Shown here: positions 1 to 5,812 of the stretch, in pieces
Layout: every line of letters starts with the position of its first letter
Numbering within the stretch: the stretch's first letter is position 1
NCBI GenBank assembly: GCA_964397045.1
Contig: CAYNHF010000013.1
Location: forward strand, 1 to 5,972
Reading direction: 5' to 3'
Source of the DNA: CAYNHF01 sp964397045
Lineage (GTDB): Bacteria > Actinomycetota > Acidimicrobiia > Spongiisociales > UBA5794
Length of the DNA stretch: 5,972 nt
Position numbers and translations under genes: made by a program
Notes under the pieces: model-generated
What the model was told of the DNA's origin: nothing
Databases searched by the model: none
What the model saw: only the letters and a program-made list of their open reading frames with translations

Positions 1-304
1 TGTAGCTTGGGCTCTCGTGACAACAGCCGGTCACACCCTCCTCACATCGGCCGCCGTGACTTGGCCGGTTCCCGCCCCGCCGCCGTCGTGATCCGCGCAC
101 TCTTGACGCCCTCGGACAATCCTTGTGATGTTGAAGTAGTCGAAGCCTGGGAGCTCGCCCGCCCCGTCGCGGATCTGTTACGTCGTCGGGGTGTTGGCGG
201 CGTGTACCGCCGATAGCCGGCAGATACATGCACGTCGAGAATGACGGTCGTCACAGTGAGTGTTCGAGACCCCCGGTCCTGGATGTGCCGCTATGTGCGG
301 GCGT
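1..304. other. Left-edge region without a confident gene
   Basis: No coding region here can be supported well. Two plus-strand frames are open at the left edge. One runs from base 2 to a TGA at 89-91 and would give a 29-residue, mostly hydrophobic tail ending in a proline cluster. The other runs from base 1 to a TAG at 214-216 and ends in an arginine-rich stretch. Either could be the C-terminus of a gene entering from the left, but neither shows a recognisable motif. A small hairpin (arms 194-200 and 207-213, seven pairs including one G-U, six-base loop) could act as a weak terminator. The sequence just past the lipoprotein stop at 305 shows no clear terminator. Confidence 0.3.
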
Positions 305-850
305 TTATGGGCAGTTCAGGGCAACTCGCACGACTTCCCGCAGCTTTGTTGGCATCCACGGGACTCCGGCAAAGGCCTCGCGTTGCTCGGTTTGATCGAA
401 CTGCGACTGCGCCGCATAACAGAGCACGATCGCTTTCTCCTCGGCTACGCGGATGGCTTGAGCCTCCGGACCCTCCCAGACCAGATCGAGCTCATCCACC
501 GAGGTGACGGTCTCGGCGAATCCAGCGCGGGCCTCTTCGGCCACGAGCAGCTCACCCAATACCTTCCGAAAGGTTTCGTGCAGATCTGCCACCTCTTCGG
601 GTGGATCCAGGGCCTCGATGCCGTGCACGGCCTCCCGATATCCTTCGACCCGCACCTGCACGTAGCCGAGCATCCCCTCAACATTGGGCTCGCCCGAGAA
701 ATACTCCTCTGCGCGGGCGTCGAGTCGGCTGTCCAGGGTCTCCACCAATGAAGCCGCCTCCGCCGAGTACTCCGACAATGAGAGATTGCCCCCACCGCAC
801 GCCGACATAGCGAAGACCGATAGAAGGGCCAGGGCAATAACTCGCCTCAT
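305..850 (-). CDS. Predicted lipoprotein of unknown function
   Basis: This encodes a 181-residue protein with a classic bacterial lipoprotein signal: MRR, a hydrophobic stretch at about residues 4-15, then the lipobox MSAC with the acylated cysteine at position 18, followed by a glycine-rich spacer. The mature part is acidic and apparently helical, with no membrane segment, so it should sit on the outer face of the cytoplasmic membrane. Two further cysteines (C144 and C180) could form a disulfide. The C-terminus carries a GVPWMP stretch followed by REVV and a near-terminal cysteine, which resembles uncharacterised actinobacterial lipoproteins as I remember them. The start at 850 was chosen because it places the signal peptide at the N-terminus; a GTG at 895 in the same frame would put 15 polar and aromatic residues ahead of it. 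No good ribosome site precedes 850. The function is unknown. The gene is divergent from the sigma factor gene. Confidence 0.8.
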   Translation of the reverse strand: MRRVIALALLSVFAMSACGGGNLSLSEYSAEAASLVETLDSRLDARAEEYFSGEPNVEGMLGYVQVRVEGYREAVHGIEALDPPEEVADLHETFRKVLGELLVAEEARAGFAETVTSVDELDLVWEGPEAQAIRVAEEKAIVLCYAAQSQFDQTEQREAFAGVPWMPTKLREVVRVALNCP

Positions 851-971
851 AGTCGCGACCGTATCGTGAACCGACACCTTCACCCAGGGCCACACGACAC
901 CTCAGGTGACCCGACGCCTGGAGTGGTCGCATATGTGTGTCAGGAATGGACGGGAGTGGGAATGAAAGGGT
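851..971. promoter_or_regulatory. Divergent intergenic region with two small dyads
   Basis: This 121-bp spacer separates the starts of the lipoprotein gene (minus) and the sigma factor gene (plus), so it should hold promoters for both. Two inverted repeats are visible: GTGAA-N8-TTCAC at 866-883 and CACCT-N1-AGGTG at 898-908. They could be operator half-sites, but dyads this short also arise by chance. I could not fix a convincing -35/-10 pair for either direction. Confidence 0.35.
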
Positions 972-1024
972 ATGAAGGAAGCAACCGCAGCAGCCGTAGC
1001 CGAAGGGTTGACATTGGTGAGTAG
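962..1024 (+). CDS. Possible 20-codon upstream ORF overlapping the sigma gene start
   Basis: An ATG at 962 opens a 20-codon frame that ends at a TAG at 1022-1024. It overlaps the first 53 bases of the sigma factor gene in another frame. It is preceded by GGGAG at 952-956, five bases before its ATG. That is a better-placed ribosome site than the one available to the sigma factor ATG at 972, where the nearest purine run ends one base before the start. The predicted peptide is rich in serine and arginine and resembles nothing I recognise. It may be a translated leader that tunes sigma factor synthesis, or simply chance. Confidence 0.2.
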   Translation: MKGYEGSNRSSRSRRVDIGE

Positions 1025-1559
1025 TGGAGAGGCCCAGTTTCGCAGGTTGTATGACCAGCACCACGACGCCATCAACTCCTACTTCATGCGGCGCAGCAGC
1101 GCGGCCAACGCCCCGGATCTCACCGCTGAGGTGTTCCTGGTCGCCTGGCGGCGCATCGATGATGTGCCCCGCGGCGAGGACACGTTGCTGTGGCTCTACG
1201 GAGTGGCTGCCAACGTGGCGGCCCACCACCGGCGGAGCAAGGCCCGCCGTGCCCGCCTCGATACGAGACTCCGATCGGTCCCGGCCAAGGGAACCAAAGA
1301 GCCGGAGCTCGAGGTCGTGCGCCGCGCCGAGTACGACCAGGTGTTGGCAGCCGCGCGTCGGCTACGGCCGGCCGACCAGGAAATCCTGCGCTTGGCGGCC
1401 TGGGAGGAGCTTCCTCATGACCACATATCCCGTCTGTTGGGATGCTCGGTAACCGCGGTCGACCAGCGACTCCACCGTGCCAAGAAACGGCTGGCCAAGG
1501 AGTACCACAAGACCCACATCCCGGGCGGCCCACGGACCGAGGGAGGTGACAGGCGATGA
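972..1559 (+). CDS. ECF-type RNA polymerase sigma factor
   Basis: This 195-residue protein has the size and two-domain plan of extracytoplasmic-function sigma factors, which direct RNA polymerase to alternative promoters. Region 2 spans about residues 22-93. It includes a FRRLYDQHH start, the region 2.2-like segment DLTAEVFLVAWRR (49-61) that contacts the polymerase clamp, and the region 2.4-like WLYGVAANVAAHHRR followed by a basic run. A short linker leads to region 4 (about 123-176), with LRPADQEILRL, the helix-turn-helix around HISRLLGCSVTAVDQRLHRAKKRL, and a basic tail. The start is uncertain: ATG 972 lacks a well-spaced ribosome site, and GTG 1017 in the same frame would remove 15 non-conserved residues without touching region 2. 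The stop overlaps the next gene by ATGA, so the two are surely co-expressed. The downstream membrane protein is the natural candidate for its regulator, although it lacks a recognisable anti-sigma domain. Confidence 0.9.
   Translation: MKEATAAAVAEGLTLVSSGEAQFRRLYDQHHDAINSYFMRRSSAANAPDLTAEVFLVAWRRIDDVPRGEDTLLWLYGVAANVAAHHRRSKARRARLDTRLRSVPAKGTKEPELEVVRRAEYDQVLAAARRLRPADQEILRLAAWEELPHDHISRLLGCSVTAVDQRLHRAKKRLAKEYHKTHIPGGPRTEGGDRR
1542..1549 (+). promoter_or_regulatory. Strong ribosome binding site for the PASTA/GerMN gene
   Basis: GGAGGTGA lies six bases before the ATG at 1556, inside the last codons of the sigma factor gene. It is close to a perfect anti-16S match and fixes the start of the downstream gene. 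Together with the ATGA overlap it suggests that the membrane protein is translated at least as well as the sigma factor. Confidence 0.75.
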
Positions 1560-2617
1560 GTGACGTCGATCGGATCTATCAGCTGTTCGCAGAGGCTAAC
1601 CCGGCCCCGGCCAGTACTGCTCCGGCGAACGAGCGTCCCGACGCCGACACCATCCTCCGTGAGCAAAGGATGCCCACCATGCTGACCAGAGAACCCAGAA
1701 CCTTTGAGCCGCAGCTCGCTCCCACCCGACTACCGAGGTGGAGGGGACCCGTCATTGCCCTAGCCACGTTTGTCGGTGTCGCCTTTGTCGGAGTTGCCGG
1801 CTGGCTACTCCTTTCGGGAGGTGAAGCTGATGTGGCCGATCCCACCGTGCCGCCGGTCACGACCACCCTGCCGCCGGTCACAACGACGCCGCCGGACGTG
1901 CCACTGGCCGTCTCTGTCCCCGACCTGTCGGGACAAACCCTGGCAGAAGCCCGTCAGCTGCTAGCCGATGCAGGCCTTGACCTGCAGGCATTGGGAGATG
2001 ACATCGACTCCGCGATCGTGATGGCTCAAGAGCCCACGGCCGGTATCGAGGTCGAAGAAGGCGCGGTCGTCACCGTCGACGCGCAAGCGGTCGTGACGTG
2101 CAACCCGCCCGATCCCCTCGCGCCGGATGTCGGAGAGGTGATCATCACGATCCGCTACGAGTGCGGCAACGACGACGTTGTTCCCACACCGGGTATAGGC
2201 GTCCCCCGCATCGTTCCCGAACAGGGTGGCGAAGTCATCGATCGCATCGAATGGACCCTGCGGTCGCTACTGACCGGCCCAACGAATGACGAGCGGATCG
2301 CCGGATTCGTTTCCGGCTTCGACGCCGCCACCGCCGACGCCTTGAACAGCGCAACGCTGACGGACGGAAGGCTCGTGGTCGACTTCAACGACGCCATCAT
2401 CGTCAACAACATGGGCACCGCCACCGGCATGGTCCAGTTCAACGCCGAACTGCACCGCAACGTATTCCTGCACCCAGAGGTGAACCGTGTTGAGTTCCAC
2501 CTCAACGGTGACTGCCAAGCTTGGTCCGCGCTCTTCGAGTCCGACGGCTGCCGGGTCAAACCCCGGGCGGAGTGGGAGCAAGACCTCGCCGAATGGGATC
2601 AGCAGCGCAATCAGTGA
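1556..2617 (+). CDS. Single-pass membrane protein with PASTA and GerMN-like domains, possible sigma partner
   Basis: This 353-residue protein has a cytoplasmic N-terminus (about 1-63), one transmembrane helix (about 64-87), a Thr/Pro linker (96-115), a PASTA domain (about 117-176, beginning VSVPDLSGQTLAEARQLL, with the typical later acidic/Gly-Val strand), and a C-terminal GerMN-like domain (about 194-320). The last is supported by the pattern of a strand, an RSLLTGP segment, then GRLVVDFND. PASTA domains bind peptidoglycan or muropeptides in PknB-type kinases and penicillin-binding proteins; GerMN occurs in GerM and LpqB. The extracytoplasmic part therefore probably senses or binds the cell wall. 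Cysteines C182, C203, C320 and C332 could form disulfides outside the cell. Because it overlaps the sigma gene by four bases and has a cytoplasmic tail before the helix, a role as a non-classical anti-sigma factor or sensor is plausible. That role is inference: no zinc anti-sigma HxxxCxxC motif is present. Confidence 0.85.
   Translation: MSDVDRIYQLFAEANPAPASTAPANERPDADTILREQRMPTMLTREPRTFEPQLAPTRLPRWRGPVIALATFVGVAFVGVAGWLLLSGGEADVADPTVPPVTTTLPPVTTTPPDVPLAVSVPDLSGQTLAEARQLLADAGLDLQALGDDIDSAIVMAQEPTAGIEVEEGAVVTVDAQAVVTCNPPDPLAPDVGEVIITIRYECGNDDVVPTPGIGVPRIVPEQGGEVIDRIEWTLRSLLTGPTNDERIAGFVSGFDAATADALNSATLTDGRLVVDFNDAIIVNNMGTATGMVQFNAELHRNVFLHPEVNRVEFHLNGDCQAWSALFESDGCRVKPRAEWEQDLAEWDQQRNQ
1848..1889 (+). 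repeat. Two-copy 21-bp in-frame repeat encoding the Pro/Thr linker
   Basis: The 13-base unit TGCCGCCGGTCAC occurs at 1848-1860 and again at 1869-1881, a period of 21 bases, and similarity continues past each copy. It encodes the repeated PPVTTT segments between the membrane helix and the PASTA domain. Such linkers usually act as extended spacers through the wall, and the repeat could expand or contract without breaking the frame. Confidence 0.65.
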
Positions 2618-2627
2618 TCTCGGTCTC

Positions 2628-2656
2628 CTGCGCCCGCCCCATCGGGGTGGGCGCAG
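2628..2656 (+). terminator. Likely transcription terminator of the sigma/PASTA-GerMN operon
   Basis: A 13-base arm at 2628-2640 pairs with 2644-2656 (12 Watson-Crick pairs and one G-U) around the three-base loop ATC, starting ten bases after the stop at 2617. The stem is almost entirely G-C. No T tract follows, which is common for terminators of high-GC actinobacteria. Confidence 0.65.
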
Positions 2657-2933
2657 TGCCCTGCCGGCCGGAAACGTCGGCACCGCGGCTTCCGGACAAC
2701 AAGCACAATGAGTCACATGTCCTCGAGCCTCATCTCCCTGATAGCCGGAGTAGCCCTACTCGCCGGCGGCACGTCTCAATCCGCGCGAGCGTACCGCCGT
2801 CGGCATCGCGCCATGTCGGCAATTGCGCATGCCACTGGAGGATTCGTGGGCAGCGACCGACGGTGTCATGCCGATGATTGGCTTCCTTGTGCGTCCCTCT
2901 CGAGCCGGGTGCGTCCAACCGGAGGTGTATGGC
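2657..2933 (+). pseudogene. Gene-poor stretch with a possible small-membrane-protein relic
   Basis: This stretch contains no convincing intact gene. From ATG 2708 (or ATG 2717) a frame gives a hydrophobic helix of about 15 residues containing LIAGVALLAGG, then a basic AYRRRHRA segment and a short glycine-containing stretch. That is the usual N-terminal layout of small actinobacterial membrane proteins. After about 60 residues the frame loses protein character and runs on into the next gene's region, and no ribosome site precedes either ATG. The best reading is the decayed 5' part of a small membrane protein gene, but it could be chance. Confidence 0.25.
2921..2925 (+). promoter_or_regulatory. 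Intact ribosome binding site of the broken gene at 2934
   Basis: GGAGG lies eight bases before the ATG at 2934. Its perfect form and spacing confirm where the broken gene began and show that translation initiation has not decayed. Confidence 0.6.
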
Positions 2934-3442
2934 ATGAGAGTTCGAAGGATCGGATTCGGAGCGCTGGGCTTCTCGTGGGTGCAGCAGCCCGAGCAGGTTC
3001 GCTGTCGATTCTCACTGATGAGCGCGACGCCGACGGCTTCTTCGTTTCGCACGAACAGCATCTCGTACGGCCGCCGTCGTTCGCCATCGTGTCTGAGGAC
3101 GTCGATGCGCTGACGGAGGCCCCCGGCTGGCTGGCCGACTGGCTCACCAACCCCGTTGACGTCCGGGTGAAAGACGCATCGGGGCGACGGCGGCGACATC
3201 TTCCTCGGAATCGCAGACTCCAACGACCTCGAGGCGTATCTCGCCGGTGTGCGCGACGACGAGGTCACCAGCATCGACTTCGAGGGCAACGACATCAGAT
3301 ACCGCACCCGTGAGGGAGGGGGCGTTTCCCGCAGCGCCGGGTCTGGAGGGGTTCTTGGGTCGCCTCGGTCGAGGGGCCGGGTGAGCAGACTCTTGATTGG
3401 TCGTTGCAGACCGGCAATTGGTCACTGGCGGTGATGAACGGT
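2934..3442 (+). pseudogene. Broken gene for a membrane-anchored actinobacterial hypothetical protein
   Basis: No single frame is intact, but one protein can be followed through successive frames. MRVRRIGFGALGF (2934-2972) continues as LVGAAARAGSLSIL, the acidic DERDADGFFVS and APGWLADWL if one C is restored at about 2972. It goes on as GDIFLGIADSNDLEAYLAGV if one G is dropped from 3181-3184, as AFPAAPGLEGF if one G is dropped from 3318-3322, and as WVASVEGPGEQTLDW to LQTGNWSLAVMN if one T is dropped at 3355/3356. The order of motifs (FxGIAxxxDxxxYLxGV, then FWVAS, TLxW, GxWxxxVMN) matches a family of uncharacterised actinobacterial proteins as I remember it: an N-terminal helix, an extracytoplasmic domain and a C-terminal helix. 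That last helix cannot be found before the convergent gene ends at 3496, so the 3' end also appears lost. No in-frame stop occurs in the reconstructed segments, so decay is recent or the indels are sequence errors. Confidence 0.75.
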
Positions 3443-3495
3443 GTGCCACGGGGGTGTAGTGCGGCATGGCGTCGGTCATGGTGGCGTCGCACGGC

Positions 3496-4938
3496 TTACG
3501 AGACTCCACGGCATGACAGACAAAGCCGCGTGAGGTGGTCCATCAGGCCGGGCTCGTCACCGAGGATGTCTGAGATTCGGTCCATCATTGCTGTCGGCGC
3601 CACTGGCTGTCCGCAGCGTTCGCAGGCGTGTGTCGCCGAGCGGTTCAACTCGATGCGCCCTGCAGCCAGGGCAGTGAAATCGACACGATGGTCGACGGTG
3701 ATGGCGCCTCGCCGCGCTTCCGGGCACGTTGCCACGCACTGGTCGCACGCAGTGCACTCGACCGGATCGAAGCTGATCGCCAGGTACCCGTCCTCGGCAT
3801 AGCTCCCGGCCAGGGCTCCGGTCGGGCACATCTGAGTGCACTTGGTGCACATCGTGCAGGTGCCCTTGTCAATGCTGACGATGCCGAGCATTGCGGGGTC
3901 TCCGGCCACACTGGAGGCGGCAGACTCCACTGCGGTCCGCAGGCCGCCGTAGACCCGGGCAGCCGCCCGCGGGCCGAATGGGTCGTCGACCTGGACCGCG
4001 GGCAGCGGTTCGTACACGATGCCGCTTGGCGCCAGCCCAACTCGTTCCGGGGCGATGCCGAGGCAGTCCAGCAGATCGACCGCAAAGGCCACGGCCTCCT
4101 CAGCCACGGAGTCGAGGCCGCGGTCGCAGCCACTGGAAGAGCAGGTCAGCACAGCGACCTGGGCGGCACCCAGGACGAGGGGCGCAACCACCCACGGAGC
4201 CGTCACCATGCCGGTGCACGGCAGTTCGACAGCCTGCCAGTTGTCTGGCAACGGAGCGAATCGGGCGCGACGGCACCGGAATGCCACGCCGAGCGGGAAC
4301 CCGGTCACGACCACCATTGACTCGATCTGTGCAGCGAGGGCTGCCGGAGTTGCCGCCGGGTTGCTGATGGCACCTGTGGGACACGCCGTGACACAGCGTC
4401 CGCAGGGCTCGCAGGTGTTCTTGTCGTAGACGATCCTGCCTTCGACCCAGGTGTAGGCGTCCTGCGGGCAGACCCCGACACACATGGAGCAGCCGCCACC
4501 GGAGGCACACGTCGTGGGGTCGATGGCAGGAGCTGCCACGTAAGCAGGCTGCGGGATAGTGAACAGCGACCGTCGGGTGAACCGGGTGGGGAACACCGGT
4601 TTGGCGTGGGCAGGAGAAGAGCCCGGGAAGGCCCCGACGCGGGCCTTGGCGCCGGCGATGGCGATCTGAAGGCCGACGTAGTCGTCCTCATAGCCGACGG
4701 CATCGAGAGTTGGAACACCGAGCGGGTCGAGTCCGGACGCACGAAGCTGGGCTTGGAAATCGGCTTCGGAAATCTCGTCGCCGTGAACCACCAATACCAG
4801 GCCATCGAACCTCTCATCGAGAGTCGTGATGACCTCGGGCCGGCGACATAGGCCATCGACCACCTGGACCGCCGAATTGAGCCGTTCCCGAACGACGGCG
4901 CCGAGACCGTCACCGCACATCATCACTGCCGTCGTCAT
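3496..4938 (-). CDS. Polyferredoxin with an internal MvhD/FlpD-like domain
   Basis: This 480-residue soluble protein has no signal peptide, so it should be a cytoplasmic electron carrier. Residues 1-135 form a domain without cluster motifs. Next come two ferredoxin-type motifs: an unusual Cx5Cx2Cx3CP (C144, C150, C153, C157) and a standard Cx2Cx2Cx3CP (C176, C179, C182, C186). A central region (about 205-300) resembles the MvhD/FlpD hydrogenase delta domain: AFRC, then LPCTGMV, then LTCSSSGCDRG, with C222, C241, C266 and C271. In that family such cysteines bind a [2Fe-2S] cluster and link hydrogenase or formate dehydrogenase to heterodisulfide reductase. Two more Cx2Cx2Cx3CP motifs follow (C361-C371 and C395-C405). 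The tail has CxxC pairs at 439/442 and 473/476, perhaps a zinc site. The ATG at 4938 was chosen because it overlaps the upstream stop as ATGA; upstream in-frame codons add only low-complexity sequence. The gene follows the TorD-like chaperone and is the last of this operon. Confidence 0.88.
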   Translation of the reverse strand: MTTAVMMCGDGLGAVVRERLNSAVQVVDGLCRRPEVITTLDERFDGLVLVVHGDEISEADFQAQLRASGLDPLGVPTLDAVGYEDDYVGLQIAIAGAKARVGAFPGSSPAHAKPVFPTRFTRRSLFTIPQPAYVAAPAIDPTTCASGGGCSMCVGVCPQDAYTWVEGRIVYDKNTCEPCGRCVTACPTGAISNPAATPAALAAQIESMVVVTGFPLGVAFRCRRARFAPLPDNWQAVELPCTGMVTAPWVVAPLVLGAAQVAVLTCSSSGCDRGLDSVAEEAVAFAVDLLDCLGIAPERVGLAPSGIVYEPLPAVQVDDPFGPRAAARVYGGLRTAVESAASSVAGDPAMLGIVSIDKGTCTMCTKCTQMCPTGALAGSYAEDGYLAISFDPVECTACDQCVATCPEARRGAITVDHRVDFTALAAGRIELNRSATHACERCGQPVAPTAMMDRISDILGDEPGLMDHLTRLCLSCRGVS

Positions 4939-5609
4939 AGCGTCCCCATCTGCCGTCGCATGGCTCGCACCAGGTCCACTTCCTGGGTGACAAATGCATT
5001 CGCGGCTTCCGTCACGGACCGGTACCAGCCATCCCGGTCCGCATCCCGAACCCGAACCGCGAAGTCCCCGAACCAAGTCGCCAGGTGGGCACGCAGGAAT
5101 CGATCCTGTCGTTCCAAAGCCGCGGCGGCATCAGGATGTTGGTCAATACGCCATGCGGTCGCTTCCCGACCGCAGAGCGCCGACAATGCTTCGAGTTGAG
5201 TCGCCGCGTGGTCCGGAGGTTCTGCGGTTCCCACGACTGCAAGGCCGAGTGCTCGGTATTCCGCCTCGATTGCGGCCACAAGTACTGCGACCCCGCCAAC
5301 TCTCGCGTCGGTCTTGTACCACGATTCGGTGGGTGGGCACAGGGCGCCATCGACCCCGGAAGCGAAGAGGCGTACGTAGGTGGTCGCCAGTTCGGCATCG
5401 TCCGGACTGTCCACGAGGGCGCTCCGGAACGAGAGCCACTGCGGGTAGAACGTGAAGTGGGTGAGATCCTGCGTTTCGAGGAATTCGGCCGCAGCACGCA
5501 GCGTATCGGTCAATCCGGCCTCAGGCGGGAGCAGCGCCCTGCCAAACATCCGATACAGCGCCTGCCGAGTTGCGGCGATGGAAGCCCAGTCTGGTGTCTC
5601 TCCTGTCAC
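4935..5609 (-). CDS. TorD/NarJ-family molybdoenzyme chaperone
   Basis: This 224-residue, mostly helical protein has the size and motifs of the TorD/DmsD/NarJ chaperones. These bind the twin-arginine leader or apo-form of molybdopterin oxidoreductases in the cytoplasm and hold them until the cofactor is inserted. Visible marks are YVRLFASG (78-85), the PPTES-WY stretch (92-98) matching the family's P-x-E-S-x-Y, and EPPDH (130-134), matching the conserved E-P-x-DH signature, followed by a helix rich in Leu and Ala. The GTG start at 5609 overlaps the preceding gene's stop as GTGA and leads straight into the first helix; an in-frame ATG at 5735 would add a basic, non-family extension lying inside the previous gene. 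The stop overlaps the next gene by ATGA. The client enzyme is not in the window and is presumably encoded further upstream in the operon. TorD-type is more likely than NarJ, given the NrfD-like neighbour. Confidence 0.87.
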   Translation of the reverse strand: MTGETPDWASIAATRQALYRMFGRALLPPEAGLTDTLRAAAEFLETQDLTHFTFYPQWLSFRSALVDSPDDAELATTYVRLFASGVDGALCPPTESWYKTDARVGGVAVLVAAIEAEYRALGLAVVGTAEPPDHAATQLEALSALCGREATAWRIDQHPDAAAALERQDRFLRAHLATWFGDFAVRVRDADRDGWYRSVTEAANAFVTQEVDLVRAMRRQMGTL

Positions 5610-5812
5610 TCGAAGCGGTTGGGGATGAGTTCGTAGGCGAGGGCCGACGAGAACACGACGATCACGCCGAGGACGAAGATCGCCGGGGAGAATGGGACCC
5701 GGGGATCCGAGTTGGCGACGGTTTCTGCGCCCCAAGGAGCTGCCAGGAAGTATCCGAGCAGCATGAGGGCGACGCCCACAACGATCATTGCCACTGTGAT
5801 GGCTCTACGCAT
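5606..5812 (-). CDS. Small two-helix membrane protein of unknown function
   Basis: This 68-residue protein begins MRRA and has two predicted transmembrane helices, at about residues 5-25 and 44-61. They are joined by a roughly 18-residue loop containing APWGAE and SDPRVP, and the tail ends NRFE. It is not a family I recognise. It is real on three grounds: a near-perfect ribosome site, hydrophobic organisation throughout, and tight packing, with its start overlapping the end of the NrfD-like gene by eight bases and its stop overlapping the chaperone start as GTGA. By position it is a candidate accessory or structural subunit of the membrane part of the oxidoreductase, perhaps stabilising the NrfD-like subunit. 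That role is inference. Confidence 0.8.
   Translation of the reverse strand: MRRAITVAMIVVGVALMLLGYFLAAPWGAETVANSDPRVPFSPAIFVLGVIVVFSSALAYELIPNRFE

Noticed and set aside
260..751. 163-residue plus-strand frame opposite the lipoprotein gene
   Set aside because: It is the antisense shadow of a gene with a clear lipoprotein signal; it has no family motif and no ribosome site.
678..1229. 183-residue minus-strand frame across the promoter spacer and the sigma gene
   Set aside because: It overlaps two supported genes and the intergenic spacer, and its sequence is low-complexity with no domain.
2708..3313. A single 201-residue gene covering the whole stretch
   Set aside because: Its middle has no protein character, and its second half is one frame of the broken gene whose own start and ribosome site are at 2921-2936.
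3444..3475. Imperfect hairpin between the converging pseudogene and polyferredoxin gene as a terminator
   Set aside because: The stem is only about six pairs with a two-base bulge and has no T tract, so it is not distinguishable from background.
3628..4320. 230-residue plus-strand frame inside the polyferredoxin gene
   Set aside because: Long antisense frames are common opposite high-GC genes; the minus strand carries well-formed cysteine motifs and this one has nothing recognisable.
5085..5636. 183-residue plus-strand frame opposite the TorD-like gene
   Set aside because: It is an antisense shadow; the EPPDH and P-x-E-S-x-Y signatures support the minus strand.
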